Shown: piece by piece, positions 1-5,975 of the stretch | How the letters are laid out: every line of letters begins with the position of its first letter | How positions within the stretch are numbered: position 1 is the first letter of the stretch | From: Streptosporangiaceae bacterium | GTDB lineage: Bacteria; Actinomycetota; Actinomycetes; Streptosporangiales; Streptosporangiaceae | Reading direction: 5' to 3' | Length of the DNA stretch: 8,008 nt | NCBI GenBank assembly: GCA_030038715.1 | Contig: JASHSO010000397.1 | Location: forward strand, 1-8,008 | The notes under the pieces: model-generated | The model's input: only the letters and a program-made list of their open reading frames with translations | The model's database searches: none | What the model was told of the DNA's origin: nothing | Translations under genes and position numbers: made by a program

Positions 1-418
1 CCCGCGCCCACGATGGTGAGACTTGGCCCGCCGCCAGCGCGCCCCAGACCTCAGGATGGGCGGCCAGCCGCTGTACCCAGCCGGTGGCCCACCCGGCCGC
101 GGCTGAGGTGATCTGCGTCTGCCACCGCAGCCACGACCGTGCGGTGCGCTGCCCGTCCAGCTCATACCCGCCGCCCACGTCGAACGCCCGCAAGACCTTG
201 CTAGCCGCCGCCAGCTGCATCGACTCGGCCCTGGCCAGTGCCCGCAGCGCAGCAGCCTGCTCCGCCATTGTCAGCGCCGGCGCATCCGCGCCGGCCAGGA
301 ACGACAGCCCCGCTTCCAGCAGCGCCAGCGCCTCGGCAATGCTGCCCGCGGCCGGCGCGCTGCCGCGAACCCCATGCGCGGCCGCGCCGGCCGCGCTGCG
401 CTCAGATGTCTCGGTCAC
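1..418 (-). CDS. DUF222-domain protein (13E12/HNH endonuclease family), 5' part, cut by window edge
   Basis: The first 139 codons of a leftward gene are visible and the frame is open to base 2. The protein has a low-complexity Ala/Gly-rich start, then a helical segment (about residues 26-80, with AEALALLEAGLSFLAGAD and MAEQAAALRALARAES), then a stretch typical of DUF222: GYELDGQRTARSWL (85-97), AAAGWATGWVQRL (106-118) and GALAAGQVSPSWAR (126-139). In this family DUF222 is usually followed by a C-terminal HNH nuclease domain; that part lies outside the window and is unseen. I chose the GTG start at 418-416 because a perfect GGAGGT Shine-Dalgarno sequence (431-426 on the minus strand) sits 7 nt upstream and because the family's N-terminal helix would be lost with the internal ATG at 268. 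These proteins are often multicopy in actinobacteria; members in Mycobacterium tuberculosis (13E12 repeats) are known LexA targets, which fits the box at 449-464. The cellular role of the family is poorly known. Confidence 0.85.
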   Translation of the reverse strand, partial: MTETSERSAAGAAAHGVRGSAPAAGSIAEALALLEAGLSFLAGADAPALTMAEQAAALRALARAESMQLAAASKVLRAFDVGGGYELDGQRTARSWLRWQTQITSAAAGWATGWVQRLAAHPEVWGALAAGQVSPSWAR

Positions 419-448
419 CGCGGCCACCTCCCGCCGAGTTTCTTGCGA

Positions 449-464
449 TCGAACTAGTTGTCGA
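449..464. promoter_or_regulatory. Candidate LexA (SOS) box upstream of the DUF222 gene
   Basis: The plus strand reads TCGAAC-TAGT-TGTCGA. The actinobacterial SOS box consensus is TCGAAC-N4-GTTCGA, so the left half matches 6/6 and the right half 4/6, with exact spacing. It lies 31-46 bp upstream of the DUF222 GTG start. A -10-like TAGAAT (minus strand, 469-464) abuts it, so a bound repressor would cover the likely transcription start. No convincing -35 hexamer is visible. The LexA assignment is inference from motif, position and the known SOS regulation of mycobacterial 13E12 genes. Confidence 0.5.
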
Positions 465-652
465 TTCTAGTGCTAGGGTCTGACACTCATTGATTTGTTT
501 GGCGCTTCCGGCTGGCAGCTGGGCCTGACCCCGGGTCTGACTGGCGGTCACGATGGGGACGGCGTTCAGTCTCGGGCCACTCTGCAAGGGCCCTGCGGCC
601 AGCGCAAAGCCGAGCCGGCCGCGGCGCATGCCGATGAGCGCACGACCACGGC

Positions 653-671
653 GGGGCGGGGCGGGGCGGGG
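653..671 (+). repeat. Short GCGGG tandem repeat forming a perfect G-quadruplex motif
   Basis: Four GGGG runs (653-656, 658-661, 663-666, 668-671) are separated by single C residues, which is the tightest class of quadruplex motif. The G-rich strand is the plus strand, the template strand for the leftward permease transcript, and the motif begins about 44 nt past the permease stop codon. It could slow or stop RNA polymerase after the permease gene, but that role is inferred from position only. Simple slippage in GC-rich DNA is the alternative. Confidence 0.6.
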
Positions 672-714
672 CGCCTGACCGGGCTGCGATCGTCTCGCGC
701 GAGTAAGCGCCGCG

Positions 715-2373
715 CTAACTCGCTGCTGGACTCGGCCCGGCATCCGCAGCCGCGGCCGCCACTTCGGCCACGGGCGGATGCGCCCGGGTGATGTTGCGGT
801 ATGGCCGCATCGCAAGGAAGTACACGCCGCCGATCACCACGATGACAATCACTACCGCCAAGGTCACCCAGTCGTAGTTGAACAACACCGACTTCGCGCT
901 GTTCAGGCCGGTGGGCACGACGATGTTCACCAGCATGGCAGCGCCGTAGAGGATGGCGAGGATGGTCACCGGGTATGCCCACGCGCCGAGCTGGAAACTG
1001 CCTGCGGGCCGCCAGCCACGCAGACGGGCGACCAGCGCCCCGATGGTGATCATGAGGAATGACAGGTAGATGCCCGACACTCCGAACGACACCAGCGCGA
1101 ACAGCGCGTTCAGGTGGGCCGGATACGTCACGAACAAAAAGTGAATGTTAGTGCTGGGCGTGACGTGGACCAGCAGCGCGAAGATCGCCGGGATGACCGC
1201 GCCGAGCAGGATCGCGTAGATCGGGGTTTCCGTGCGGCGCGAGATATGCCGTAGCAGCCGGTGCCCAGGCACAGCGTGGTCGCGTGCGTAGGAGAACGCC
1301 AACCTGGCTCCCGCGCCCTGCACCGCGGTCCCGCAGCTGAAGAACGCGAAGCACACCAGGAACAAGATGATGTCCTGGATCGCAGTGCTGCTCACGTTGC
1401 TACTGATGATGAAGGGAACGCCGCCTGTGAGCGAGGCCGCGGTCTTGTAGCCGGAGTGACTGGCCGGCATGGCCAGAATGAGCGCGCCGACCAGGATGAA
1501 GCTGGCAAGGCCGCCGACTAGCAGCGAGCGGACGATGCCCTTGGGAACCTGACGGCTCGCGTCGCGGGTCTCCTCGGCGATGTCACCCGCCGACTCGAAG
1601 CCGTAGAAGATGTAGACGTGCGCCAGGATCGCGACCAGGGCAGCGCCTAGCAGCCAGTTGCCGTTGAAATTGACGCCCAACGGGTTGGTGGCCGCGTGCT
1701 CGGCCCCCTGCGTAGTGAATAGGAAGCCAAGCCCGTGGTGGAAGCCCTCGATGCCAAGCAGGATCGCGATGCCGAACGACCCGAGAATCTCGACGTACAC
1801 GCCAACCTGCGAGACGCGGCCGAGCAGGTTCACGCCGTACAGGTTGAACAGTGTCTGGATCGCGAGCAGTACCAGGGTGATCACCAGGATGTCGTTCGGC
1901 GCGGCCACGTCCCAGTTCACGCCGAACAGGTTGTGGAACAGCGCGCCCACGTACCCAGGGATGCCGGTGTCGACGGACGCCACGGTGATCAGCAGGGCCC
2001 ACCCGTACACCCAGCCGACCCACCAGCCGTAACCCGAGCCGAGCAGGTTCTTTCCCCACTGGAACAACGCTCCGGCGATCGGGTAGTGGCTGCCGAGCTC
2101 GGCGAACACCAGGGCGACGAACAGCTGACCGACCACTACCACCGGCATCAGCCAGATGTAACGCGGACCCGCCGATCCGACGCCGAGCACGAACAGCGAG
2201 TAGATACCGACCATTGGCGACAGGTAGCAGAAAGCGACGCTGAAGTTCTCGAAGAGACTCAGCACCCGGTGCAGCTCCTGCCGGTAGCCGAACCTTGCGA
2301 GCACGGCAGCATCTGCGTCCGCTCTGGCTACAGCCGCTGCCGACCTGTCGCCAGGAACCACAGAGTCGCTCAT
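715..2373 (-). CDS. APC-superfamily amino acid/amine permease (ACT-like)
   Basis: A 552-aa integral membrane transporter. After a hydrophilic N-terminus, hydrophobic segments run through the protein, consistent with about 12 membrane spans. Family marks: FENFSVAFCYLSPMVGIYSLF (41-61, first span with the unwound substrate-site region), FAELGSHYPIAGALFQWGKNL (90-110), GFESAGDIAEETRDASRQVP (258-277, after span 6) and GARLAFSYARDHAVPGHRLL (355-374). This pattern matches the amino acid/choline (ACT, 2.A.3.4) branch of proton-coupled permeases, whose known substrates include GABA, choline and other amino acids or amines; the exact substrate cannot be read from sequence. The start is the ATG at 2373-2371, beside a modest AGGGG Shine-Dalgarno. 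The frame stays open for 117 more codons upstream, but that extension is non-conserved and overlaps the aldo/keto reductase, so I reject it. It lies 92 nt downstream of that gene. The C-terminal tail is Ala/Pro-rich. Confidence 0.9.
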   Translation of the reverse strand: MSDSVVPGDRSAAAVARADADAAVLARFGYRQELHRVLSLFENFSVAFCYLSPMVGIYSLFVLGVGSAGPRYIWLMPVVVVGQLFVALVFAELGSHYPIAGALFQWGKNLLGSGYGWWVGWVYGWALLITVASVDTGIPGYVGALFHNLFGVNWDVAAPNDILVITLVLLAIQTLFNLYGVNLLGRVSQVGVYVEILGSFGIAILLGIEGFHHGLGFLFTTQGAEHAATNPLGVNFNGNWLLGAALVAILAHVYIFYGFESAGDIAEETRDASRQVPKGIVRSLLVGGLASFILVGALILAMPASHSGYKTAASLTGGVPFIISSNVSSTAIQDIILFLVCFAFFSCGTAVQGAGARLAFSYARDHAVPGHRLLRHISRRTETPIYAILLGAVIPAIFALLVHVTPSTNIHFLFVTYPAHLNALFALVSFGVSGIYLSFLMITIGALVARLRGWRPAGSFQLGAWAYPVTILAILYGAAMLVNIVVPTGLNSAKSVLFNYDWVTLAVVIVIVVIGGVYFLAMRPYRNITRAHPPVAEVAAAAADAGPSPAAS

Positions 2374-2417
2374 CGCCCACCCCTGCCGCCAGCCCACTTC
2401 GACCCAACGTGAAGCAG

Positions 2418-2423
2418 ATCCTA
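2418..2423 (-). promoter_or_regulatory. Possible -10 element for the permease gene
   Basis: TAGGAT on the minus strand, a common actinobacterial -10 form, lies about 45 nt upstream of the permease ATG in the 92-nt gap after the aldo/keto reductase. No good -35 hexamer is found at the usual spacing, so this is a weak prediction. If real, the permease could be transcribed on its own. Confidence 0.2.
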
Positions 2424-2465
2424 GACGGCCAGGGGCAGCAGGGGCCATACCTAAACGAGGGACGT

Positions 2466-3323
2466 TCAGCCTGCCAGTTCCAGGATGGCGTTCGCCTCGT
2501 TGCTGCTGAGCCGTAGCGACGCTGCCGCGATGTTCTGCGCGATGTGCTCCGCGGATCCAGAGCCTGGGATTGGCAAAATCTGCGCCGACCGGCCCAGCAG
2601 CCACGCGAGCGCGACCTGCCGCGTGCTCACGTCGTGCTGCCGTGCAGCGTTCAGGACCGGTGGCAGCGAGTCGGCCTCCTGGATGGGCGCCCAGGGCAGG
2701 AACACGATGTCCTCGGAGTCGCACAGGTCGACCATGGCCTCAGACGAACGGTCGGACAGGTTGTATCGGTTCTGCACCGAGACGATCGCGGTCAGCTTCT
2801 GCGCCTGGCGGAGCTGCTGCTCGGACACGTTGGACACGCCGATGTGGCGGATCTTGCCCTCGTCCCGCAGCTCGACGAGCGCAGCGATCGACTCGGCAAT
2901 AGGTACCCTCGGGTCCGGCCTGTGGAACTGGTAAAGCGGTATCTGGTCGAGCCTCAGCCGACGCAGGCTGCCTTCGCAGGCCGCGCGCAGATGATCGGGC
3001 CGGCCGTCGGGATCCCAGCGCCCGGGCCCTGGCCGCACCATCCCACCCTTGGTCGCGATGACCAGGTCGTCGGGATACGGGTACAGCGTCTCGGCGATCA
3101 GCTCCTCGCTGACCTCCGGGCCATAAGAGTCGGCTGTATCGATGAAGTTCACGCCTAGGTCAACGGCCTGGCGCAGCGCCGCCTTCGCCTCGTCTCGGTC
3201 CGGCGGCGGCCCCCAGATTCCGCGGCCGGTTATCCGCATCGCCCCGAAGCCCATCCGGTTGACCGTGAGGTCACCGCCGATGCTGATGGTCCCTGCCGCC
3301 GCTGCGTTGGGTCGCTCGCTCAT
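2466..3323 (-). CDS. Aldo/keto reductase, YdbC-like
   Basis: A complete 285-aa cytosolic NAD(P)H-dependent oxidoreductase with a TIM-barrel fold. The catalytic tetrad is intact: Asp62 and Tyr67 in FIDTADSYG, Lys92 in IATKGG and His134 in YQFHRPD. Cofactor-end motifs are also present: HIGVSNVS (160-167), VQNRYNLSDR (183-192) and IPGSGSAEHIAQNIAAASLRLS (252-273). Overall length and details such as the GPPPDRDEA segment and YPYPDDLVIATKGG strongly recall E. coli YdbC, which has been reported as a pyridoxal reductase; here the substrate is not known, and small aldehydes or ketones are equally possible. The ATG start at 3323 has an AGAGGA Shine-Dalgarno 5 nt upstream. The gene sits between a HAD remnant and the permease, same strand. 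There is no signal peptide and no sign of damage. Confidence 0.92.
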   Translation of the reverse strand: MSERPNAAAAGTISIGGDLTVNRMGFGAMRITGRGIWGPPPDRDEAKAALRQAVDLGVNFIDTADSYGPEVSEELIAETLYPYPDDLVIATKGGMVRPGPGRWDPDGRPDHLRAACEGSLRRLRLDQIPLYQFHRPDPRVPIAESIAALVELRDEGKIRHIGVSNVSEQQLRQAQKLTAIVSVQNRYNLSDRSSEAMVDLCDSEDIVFLPWAPIQEADSLPPVLNAARQHDVSTRQVALAWLLGRSAQILPIPGSGSAEHIAQNIAAASLRLSSNEANAILELAG

Positions 3324-3333
3324 CTGAATCCTC

Positions 3334-3346
3334 TCTGCCTGGCAGA
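3334..3346. repeat. 13-bp palindrome at the aldo/keto reductase ribosome-binding site
   Basis: TCTGCC-T-GGCAGA is a perfect inverted repeat with 6-bp arms around one central base. It directly adjoins and slightly overlaps the Shine-Dalgarno of the aldo/keto reductase. It could be a small operator; its central gap is too short for a stable RNA hairpin. It could also be chance. Confidence 0.25.
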
Positions 3347-3430
3347 CCGGTTCCAGCTAGGCGGCCGCAGGCAGGACGCGGGCCTCACTCCGGGCTCCAC
3401 TCTAAGTCACGCTCTCGCGGCTGCCCGGCG

Positions 3431-3613
3431 TCACCTGGGCGGGTGTCTCGGAACGAGCACATCCGTGCCGCGAGCCGCCAACTGCGGCTGCGCTGCTCAG
3501 CGGATGAGTAGCGCACCGCGTTGATGCCAAGCGCGCGCGCCGCCGCACGTTCGGTGGCGGTCGTCCACGAACGCCGACGCCGCGGGCTCAAGTCGGTACC
3601 GGCGTTCTCGCTG
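3431..3613 (-). pseudogene. Frameshifted C-terminal remnant of a HAD-family hydrolase
   Basis: Conceptual translation across three frames restores the C-terminal part of a HAD-superfamily phosphatase. Frame one, which continues directly after the peptidase E stop codons, gives RRYRLEPAASAFVDDR, holding the acidic motif IV (VDD). Near 3560-3552 the homology shifts to a second frame, giving ERAAARALGINAVRYSSAEQ, the usual helix and strand after motif IV. Near 3500-3470 it shifts again, to QLAARGTDVLVPRHPPR and a TGA at 3433-3431. In intact relatives these pieces are one continuous stretch (typically VDDRxxNVxAARALGxxAVxF). The N-terminal two thirds, including the nucleophile DxD motif and the cap domain, are absent. 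It therefore cannot encode a working enzyme. The remnant fills most of the 293-nt gap between peptidase E and the aldo/keto reductase. The call rests on recognising the motif by eye, not on an alignment. Confidence 0.6.
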
Positions 3614-3616
3614 TTA

Positions 3617-4285
3617 TTAGGGGGTAAACAGCTTCCAGTGCCCCTCTGAGATGACTTCGACGGCACCATCGGTCACTTTGATGGCAGTCTGGTCGTCGAT
3701 CGCGTACCCCGGCACCGGCACGCTGGCGGCCCATTGTTCTGCGTTGGCCATAGAGTTGCCCGGCAGATCCTCGTCATCCAGATGCGGAAACATCATAAAA
3801 TCGACCATTCCCAGCGCTCTGTCGCTACCGGTGGGCGGCTTCCAGTGGGCGAAGCGCTGCCCAATGCTCGGAGCCATCACCGTGCTCCCGGCGCTCACGC
3901 CCACGTACACCGCCTCGCGCAGCGACGGCAAGAGGTCCGCCAGTCCGGACTGCCGCATCCAGTAGCACAGATACGCCGCATCACCGCCTCCCACCAGCAG
4001 GGCGTCAGTCTCCCTGACGACAGGAACCCAGCGCTCCTCATCGATGCTGGGCAGCGCGGTGAGCTCCAGCACCCCCAGGGACTTCCAGCCCACTCCGCAC
4101 AGCGGGGTCTCATCTCGTCCGGTGATCATCCGCCACGCCGCGCCGGGACCGCACAGGGGGTGCCCGTACGCGGCCGTGGGAATGCATAGGGCACTCGACT
4201 CGGCAATCGGTTTGCCGAGCAGATCGACCAGCGCATTCTGGATGCTCGTGTTTTTGATGCCAGCGGACGTGAGGAGAATCTTCAT
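3617..4285 (-). CDS. Peptidase E-like serine hydrolase (family S51)
   Basis: A 222-aa cytosolic protein of the class I glutamine amidotransferase-like fold, related to alpha-aspartyl dipeptidase E, which cleaves Asp-X dipeptides. It starts with the family-typical MKILLTSAGIKN. The nucleophile is Ser131 in YVGVSAGSTVM, a GGGDAAYL turn lies at 99-106, and His168 in FPHLD stands exactly 37 residues after the serine, the same spacing as the Ser-His pair of E. coli PepE. The acidic triad member of the E. coli enzyme has no Asp at the matching position (Ala146), which is common in divergent homologues. I chose the ATG at 4285 because it opens the conserved first strand and has GGAAAG upstream; ATGs at 4303 and 4327 would add 6 or 14 unconserved residues. 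It ends in tandem stops TAATAA, unusual among these genes, and lies 139 nt after the beta-glucosidase. Cyanophycinase is a less likely relative. Confidence 0.85.
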   Translation of the reverse strand: MKILLTSAGIKNTSIQNALVDLLGKPIAESSALCIPTAAYGHPLCGPGAAWRMITGRDETPLCGVGWKSLGVLELTALPSIDEERWVPVVRETDALLVGGGDAAYLCYWMRQSGLADLLPSLREAVYVGVSAGSTVMAPSIGQRFAHWKPPTGSDRALGMVDFMMFPHLDDEDLPGNSMANAEQWAASVPVPGYAIDDQTAIKVTDGAVEVISEGHWKLFTP

Positions 4286-4355
4286 GAGGTCTTTCCGGGT
4301 CATATCGACGCCGTGCTCGACGAGCATAGTTGTCGATGTGAACCTGATCCACTAC

Positions 4356-4409
4356 CAGCGCTTCGGCGCCGGGCAGCGCTTCGGCGCGGGGCAGCGCTTC
4401 GGCGTCGGA
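4356..4409. repeat. Three tandem 18-bp direct repeats between beta-glucosidase and peptidase E
   Basis: Units begin at 4356, 4374 and 4392. All share CAGCGCTTCGGCG and differ only in the last five bases. They lie in the gap after the beta-glucosidase stop (4425) and before the peptidase E start (4285). On the minus strand each contains AAGCGCT, seven bases shared with the core of the LacI-type palindrome at 5904-5913. In the beta-glucosidase frame past its stop they would read as a six-residue repeat (AEALPx). Either an operator array or a decayed coding tail is possible; slippage repeats without function are also possible. Confidence 0.75.
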
Positions 4410-4424
4410 AGCTGCGGCCAGTGA

Positions 4425-5840
4425 CTAGCTCGGCAACGGCGGCAGCGCGTTAGCCCGGACGACCTGTCCGTAGAACGTCGCGCTTGACTTAGGGATGCGC
4501 CGCTGCGTCTCGTAGTCCACGAAGATGATGCCGAACCGTCGCTGATAGCCCCATGCCCACTCGAAGTTGTCGAGCAGCGACCACACGAAGTAGCCGGCCA
4601 GGTTCGCCCCGTCCTTGATCGCGCGGGCTGCCGCAGCCAGGTGCTCATGCAGGTACGTGACCCGCTCGACGTCGTTGATCGCGCCGCTGGGGTCGATGTA
4701 GTCCTCCGCCGCGCAGCCGTTCTCGGTGACATACAGCGCCAGGCCGGGCGCGTCCGCAGATAGCTGGAGTAGCAGCTCGTAGAGCCCCGCTGCGTCGACG
4801 AGCCACCCCATCGCGGTGCGCTTGAGCCCGGTCGGCCGGTACTCAACCACACCGGGCAGCTCGCACCGGGCCGGCTCCTCGTGGCGGCGCAGGTCGTCTG
4901 GGTCGCCCGAACGCAGGTACACCGGCGAGTAGTAGTTGACCCCGAGGAACTCGATCGGCTGGCTGATGGTCGCCATGTCGCCCGCAGCGACCACCGGCGG
5001 CTGCGGAAGGAGAACCGGCCTGGCGTGCTCTGGATAGCGGCCATAGAGCACAGGCCCGAGGTAGATCCCGTTCAGCTCGGCGTGGGTGGCGACCCGCGCC
5101 CGCTCGAGGCTGTCTGACTGGGCATCGGCCGGGACGCGCACTGGGTGCATGTCCAAAGTGATGCCGATCTCGGCGCCCGCCGGCAGCACGCTGCGCAGCG
5201 CTTGGGTGGCAAGCCCGTGGCCGAGCAGCAGATGATGGCTCGCAGCCGTGGCACCGGCATCGTCTCGCAGTCCAGGGGCGTGCTCACCGCTCCGATAACC
5301 GTGGTCCACGACCACCTGCGGTTCGTTGAGGGTGATCCAGCGCCTGACGCCTGCGCCGAGTGCGTCCGCCACCAGGCGCGCGTACTCCGCGAACCGCTGC
5401 GCCGTGCTGCGAGCCGCCCAGCCCCCGGAGTCCTGCAGTTCTTGCGGCAGGTCCCAGTGGTAGAGCGTCACAACGGGGTCGATGCCGTGCTCGGCGAGCT
5501 CGTCGACAAGCGCCCGGTAGTAGTCGAGCCCCTTCTGGTTGACAGGACCAGACCCGCCAGGCTGAACCCGCGGCCACGACACCGAGAAACGGTAGGCGCC
5601 GAGACCGAGCGCGGACATCAGCGCGACGTCCTCCCGATAGCGGTGATAGGCATCGCAGGCGACGTCGCCAGTGTCCCCTCTACGAACCCTGCCGGGCAGG
5701 CGGCAGAAAGTGTCCCAGATAGAGGGCCCGCGGCCGTCGGCGTTCGCGGCTCCCTCGATTTGGTAGGCGGCAGTCGCGGCGCCCCAGATGAAGCCAGGGG
5801 GAAAGGACAGGGCGCCAGAGTCCGAACCCGGTGTGGTCAT
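4425..5840 (-). CDS. GH1 family beta-glucosidase
   Basis: A complete 471-aa retaining glycoside hydrolase of family 1, which removes terminal beta-linked glucose (or related sugars) from glucosides such as cellobiose or aryl glucosides. It opens with the family signature FPPGFIWGAATAAYQIEG (13-30). The acid/base is Glu173 in TLNEP and the nucleophile is Glu373 in YVTENG. Sugar-binding residues are in place: Gln27, His128 in YHWDLP, Asn172, Trp420, Glu427 and Trp428 in WSLLDNFEWAWGYQRRFGIIFVDY. Length is normal for bacterial GH1. There is no signal peptide, so it acts inside the cell on imported substrate. The ATG at 5840 has a strong GGAGGAGA Shine-Dalgarno; the frame stays open upstream to 5921 but through the promoter/operator. 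It is divergent from a LacI repressor gene whose likely operator lies 62-75 bp upstream of the start. Phospho-glucosidase activity is less likely without a PTS nearby. Confidence 0.95.
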   Translation of the reverse strand: MTTPGSDSGALSFPPGFIWGAATAAYQIEGAANADGRGPSIWDTFCRLPGRVRRGDTGDVACDAYHRYREDVALMSALGLGAYRFSVSWPRVQPGGSGPVNQKGLDYYRALVDELAEHGIDPVVTLYHWDLPQELQDSGGWAARSTAQRFAEYARLVADALGAGVRRWITLNEPQVVVDHGYRSGEHAPGLRDDAGATAASHHLLLGHGLATQALRSVLPAGAEIGITLDMHPVRVPADAQSDSLERARVATHAELNGIYLGPVLYGRYPEHARPVLLPQPPVVAAGDMATISQPIEFLGVNYYSPVYLRSGDPDDLRRHEEPARCELPGVVEYRPTGLKRTAMGWLVDAAGLYELLLQLSADAPGLALYVTENGCAAEDYIDPSGAINDVERVTYLHEHLAAAARAIKDGANLAGYFVWSLLDNFEWAWGYQRRFGIIFVDYETQRRIPKSSATFYGQVVRANALPPLPS

Positions 5841-5899
5841 GTGCTCTCCTCCGATGGACAGGCGGACCGAGGCATGGCCTCGACGGTCTCCGCGGCGGT

Positions 5900-5930
5900 A
5901 GTGTAAGCGCTTAGATAGCACGACTGTAAG
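5900..5930 (-). promoter_or_regulatory. Probable beta-glucosidase promoter
   Basis: On the minus strand TACACT (5905-5900) is a fair -10 and CTTACA (5930-5925) a possible -35, with a 19-nt spacer (18 nt if the -35 is read as TTACAG). The predicted transcript would start near 5893, giving a leader of about 50 nt before the ATG at 5840. The LacI-type palindrome lies in the spacer and touches the -10, the classical arrangement for repression. Confidence 0.4.
5902..5915. promoter_or_regulatory. LacI-family operator O1
   Basis: TGTAAGCGCTTAGA contains the perfect 10-bp palindrome TAAGCGCTTA (5904-5913); of the seven pairs of the 14-mer only one is mismatched. An even palindrome centred on CG within AAGCGCTT is the standard recognition core of LacI/GalR regulators. 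It lies between the divergent repressor and beta-glucosidase genes, so the repressor at 5976-7196 is the obvious ligand and could control both genes. Confidence 0.75.
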
Positions 5931-5938
5931 CGGTCAGA
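5925..5938. promoter_or_regulatory. Possible weaker second operator O2
   Basis: TGTAAGCGGTCAGA repeats the 8-mer TGTAAGCG of O1 exactly, but its other half is degenerate (4 of 7 pairs). The centres of the two sites are 23 bp apart, about two helical turns, placing two repressor dimers on the same face of the DNA. It covers the putative -35 of the beta-glucosidase promoter. The repeat could instead reflect the promoter hexamer alone. Confidence 0.4.
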
Positions 5939-5975
5939 CCACGCCGCGGAAGAAAAGCTCAGAAGGCGCAGCAGG

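Larger units (their letters stand above)
419..714. other. Non-coding gap between permease and DUF222 gene
   Basis: No recognisable gene is seen on either strand. The long open frames crossing this stretch have no family resemblance and overlap the ends of both neighbours. The gap holds the DUF222 promoter region with its SOS-like box, a G-quadruplex motif (653-671), and the exact 9-mer GGGTCTGAC twice (476-484 and 533-541). There is no clear stem-loop followed by a T-run after the permease stop. Confidence 0.6.

Noticed and set aside
476..541. Direct repeat GGGTCTGAC as an attachment site or insertion footprint
   Set aside because: Only 9 bp, with no integrase, inverted repeats or element between the copies; chance is likely.
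402..815. Open frame spanning the gap between DUF222 gene and permease on the minus strand
   Set aside because: It overlaps the ends of both real genes, lacks a ribosome-binding site and resembles no family.
1735..2412. 225-codon open frame on the plus strand antisense to the permease
   Set aside because: Its composition is His/Gln/Val-rich with no recognisable domain, and it mirrors the codon bias of the permease on the other strand.
2374..2724. N-terminal extension of the permease frame by 117 codons
   Set aside because: It is Arg/Gly-rich with no membrane segment or family similarity, overlaps the aldo/keto reductase coding sequence, and is shadow coding from that gene. The ATG at 2373 starts a normal permease N-terminus.
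3385..3669. 94-codon open frame as an independent small gene
   Set aside because: Only its middle part resembles anything, and that part is one frame of the decayed HAD hydrolase; its start lies inside peptidase E.
3617..4285. Recent foreign origin of peptidase E on the basis of base composition
   Set aside because: In the first 41 codons, A/T-ending codons are 10 of 41, the same as in the first 41 of the neighbouring beta-glucosidase. Only the TAATAA stop is unusual.
5145..5906. 253-codon open frame on the plus strand antisense to the beta-glucosidase
   Set aside because: A shadow of a confidently identified GH1 gene in high-GC DNA; no family features.
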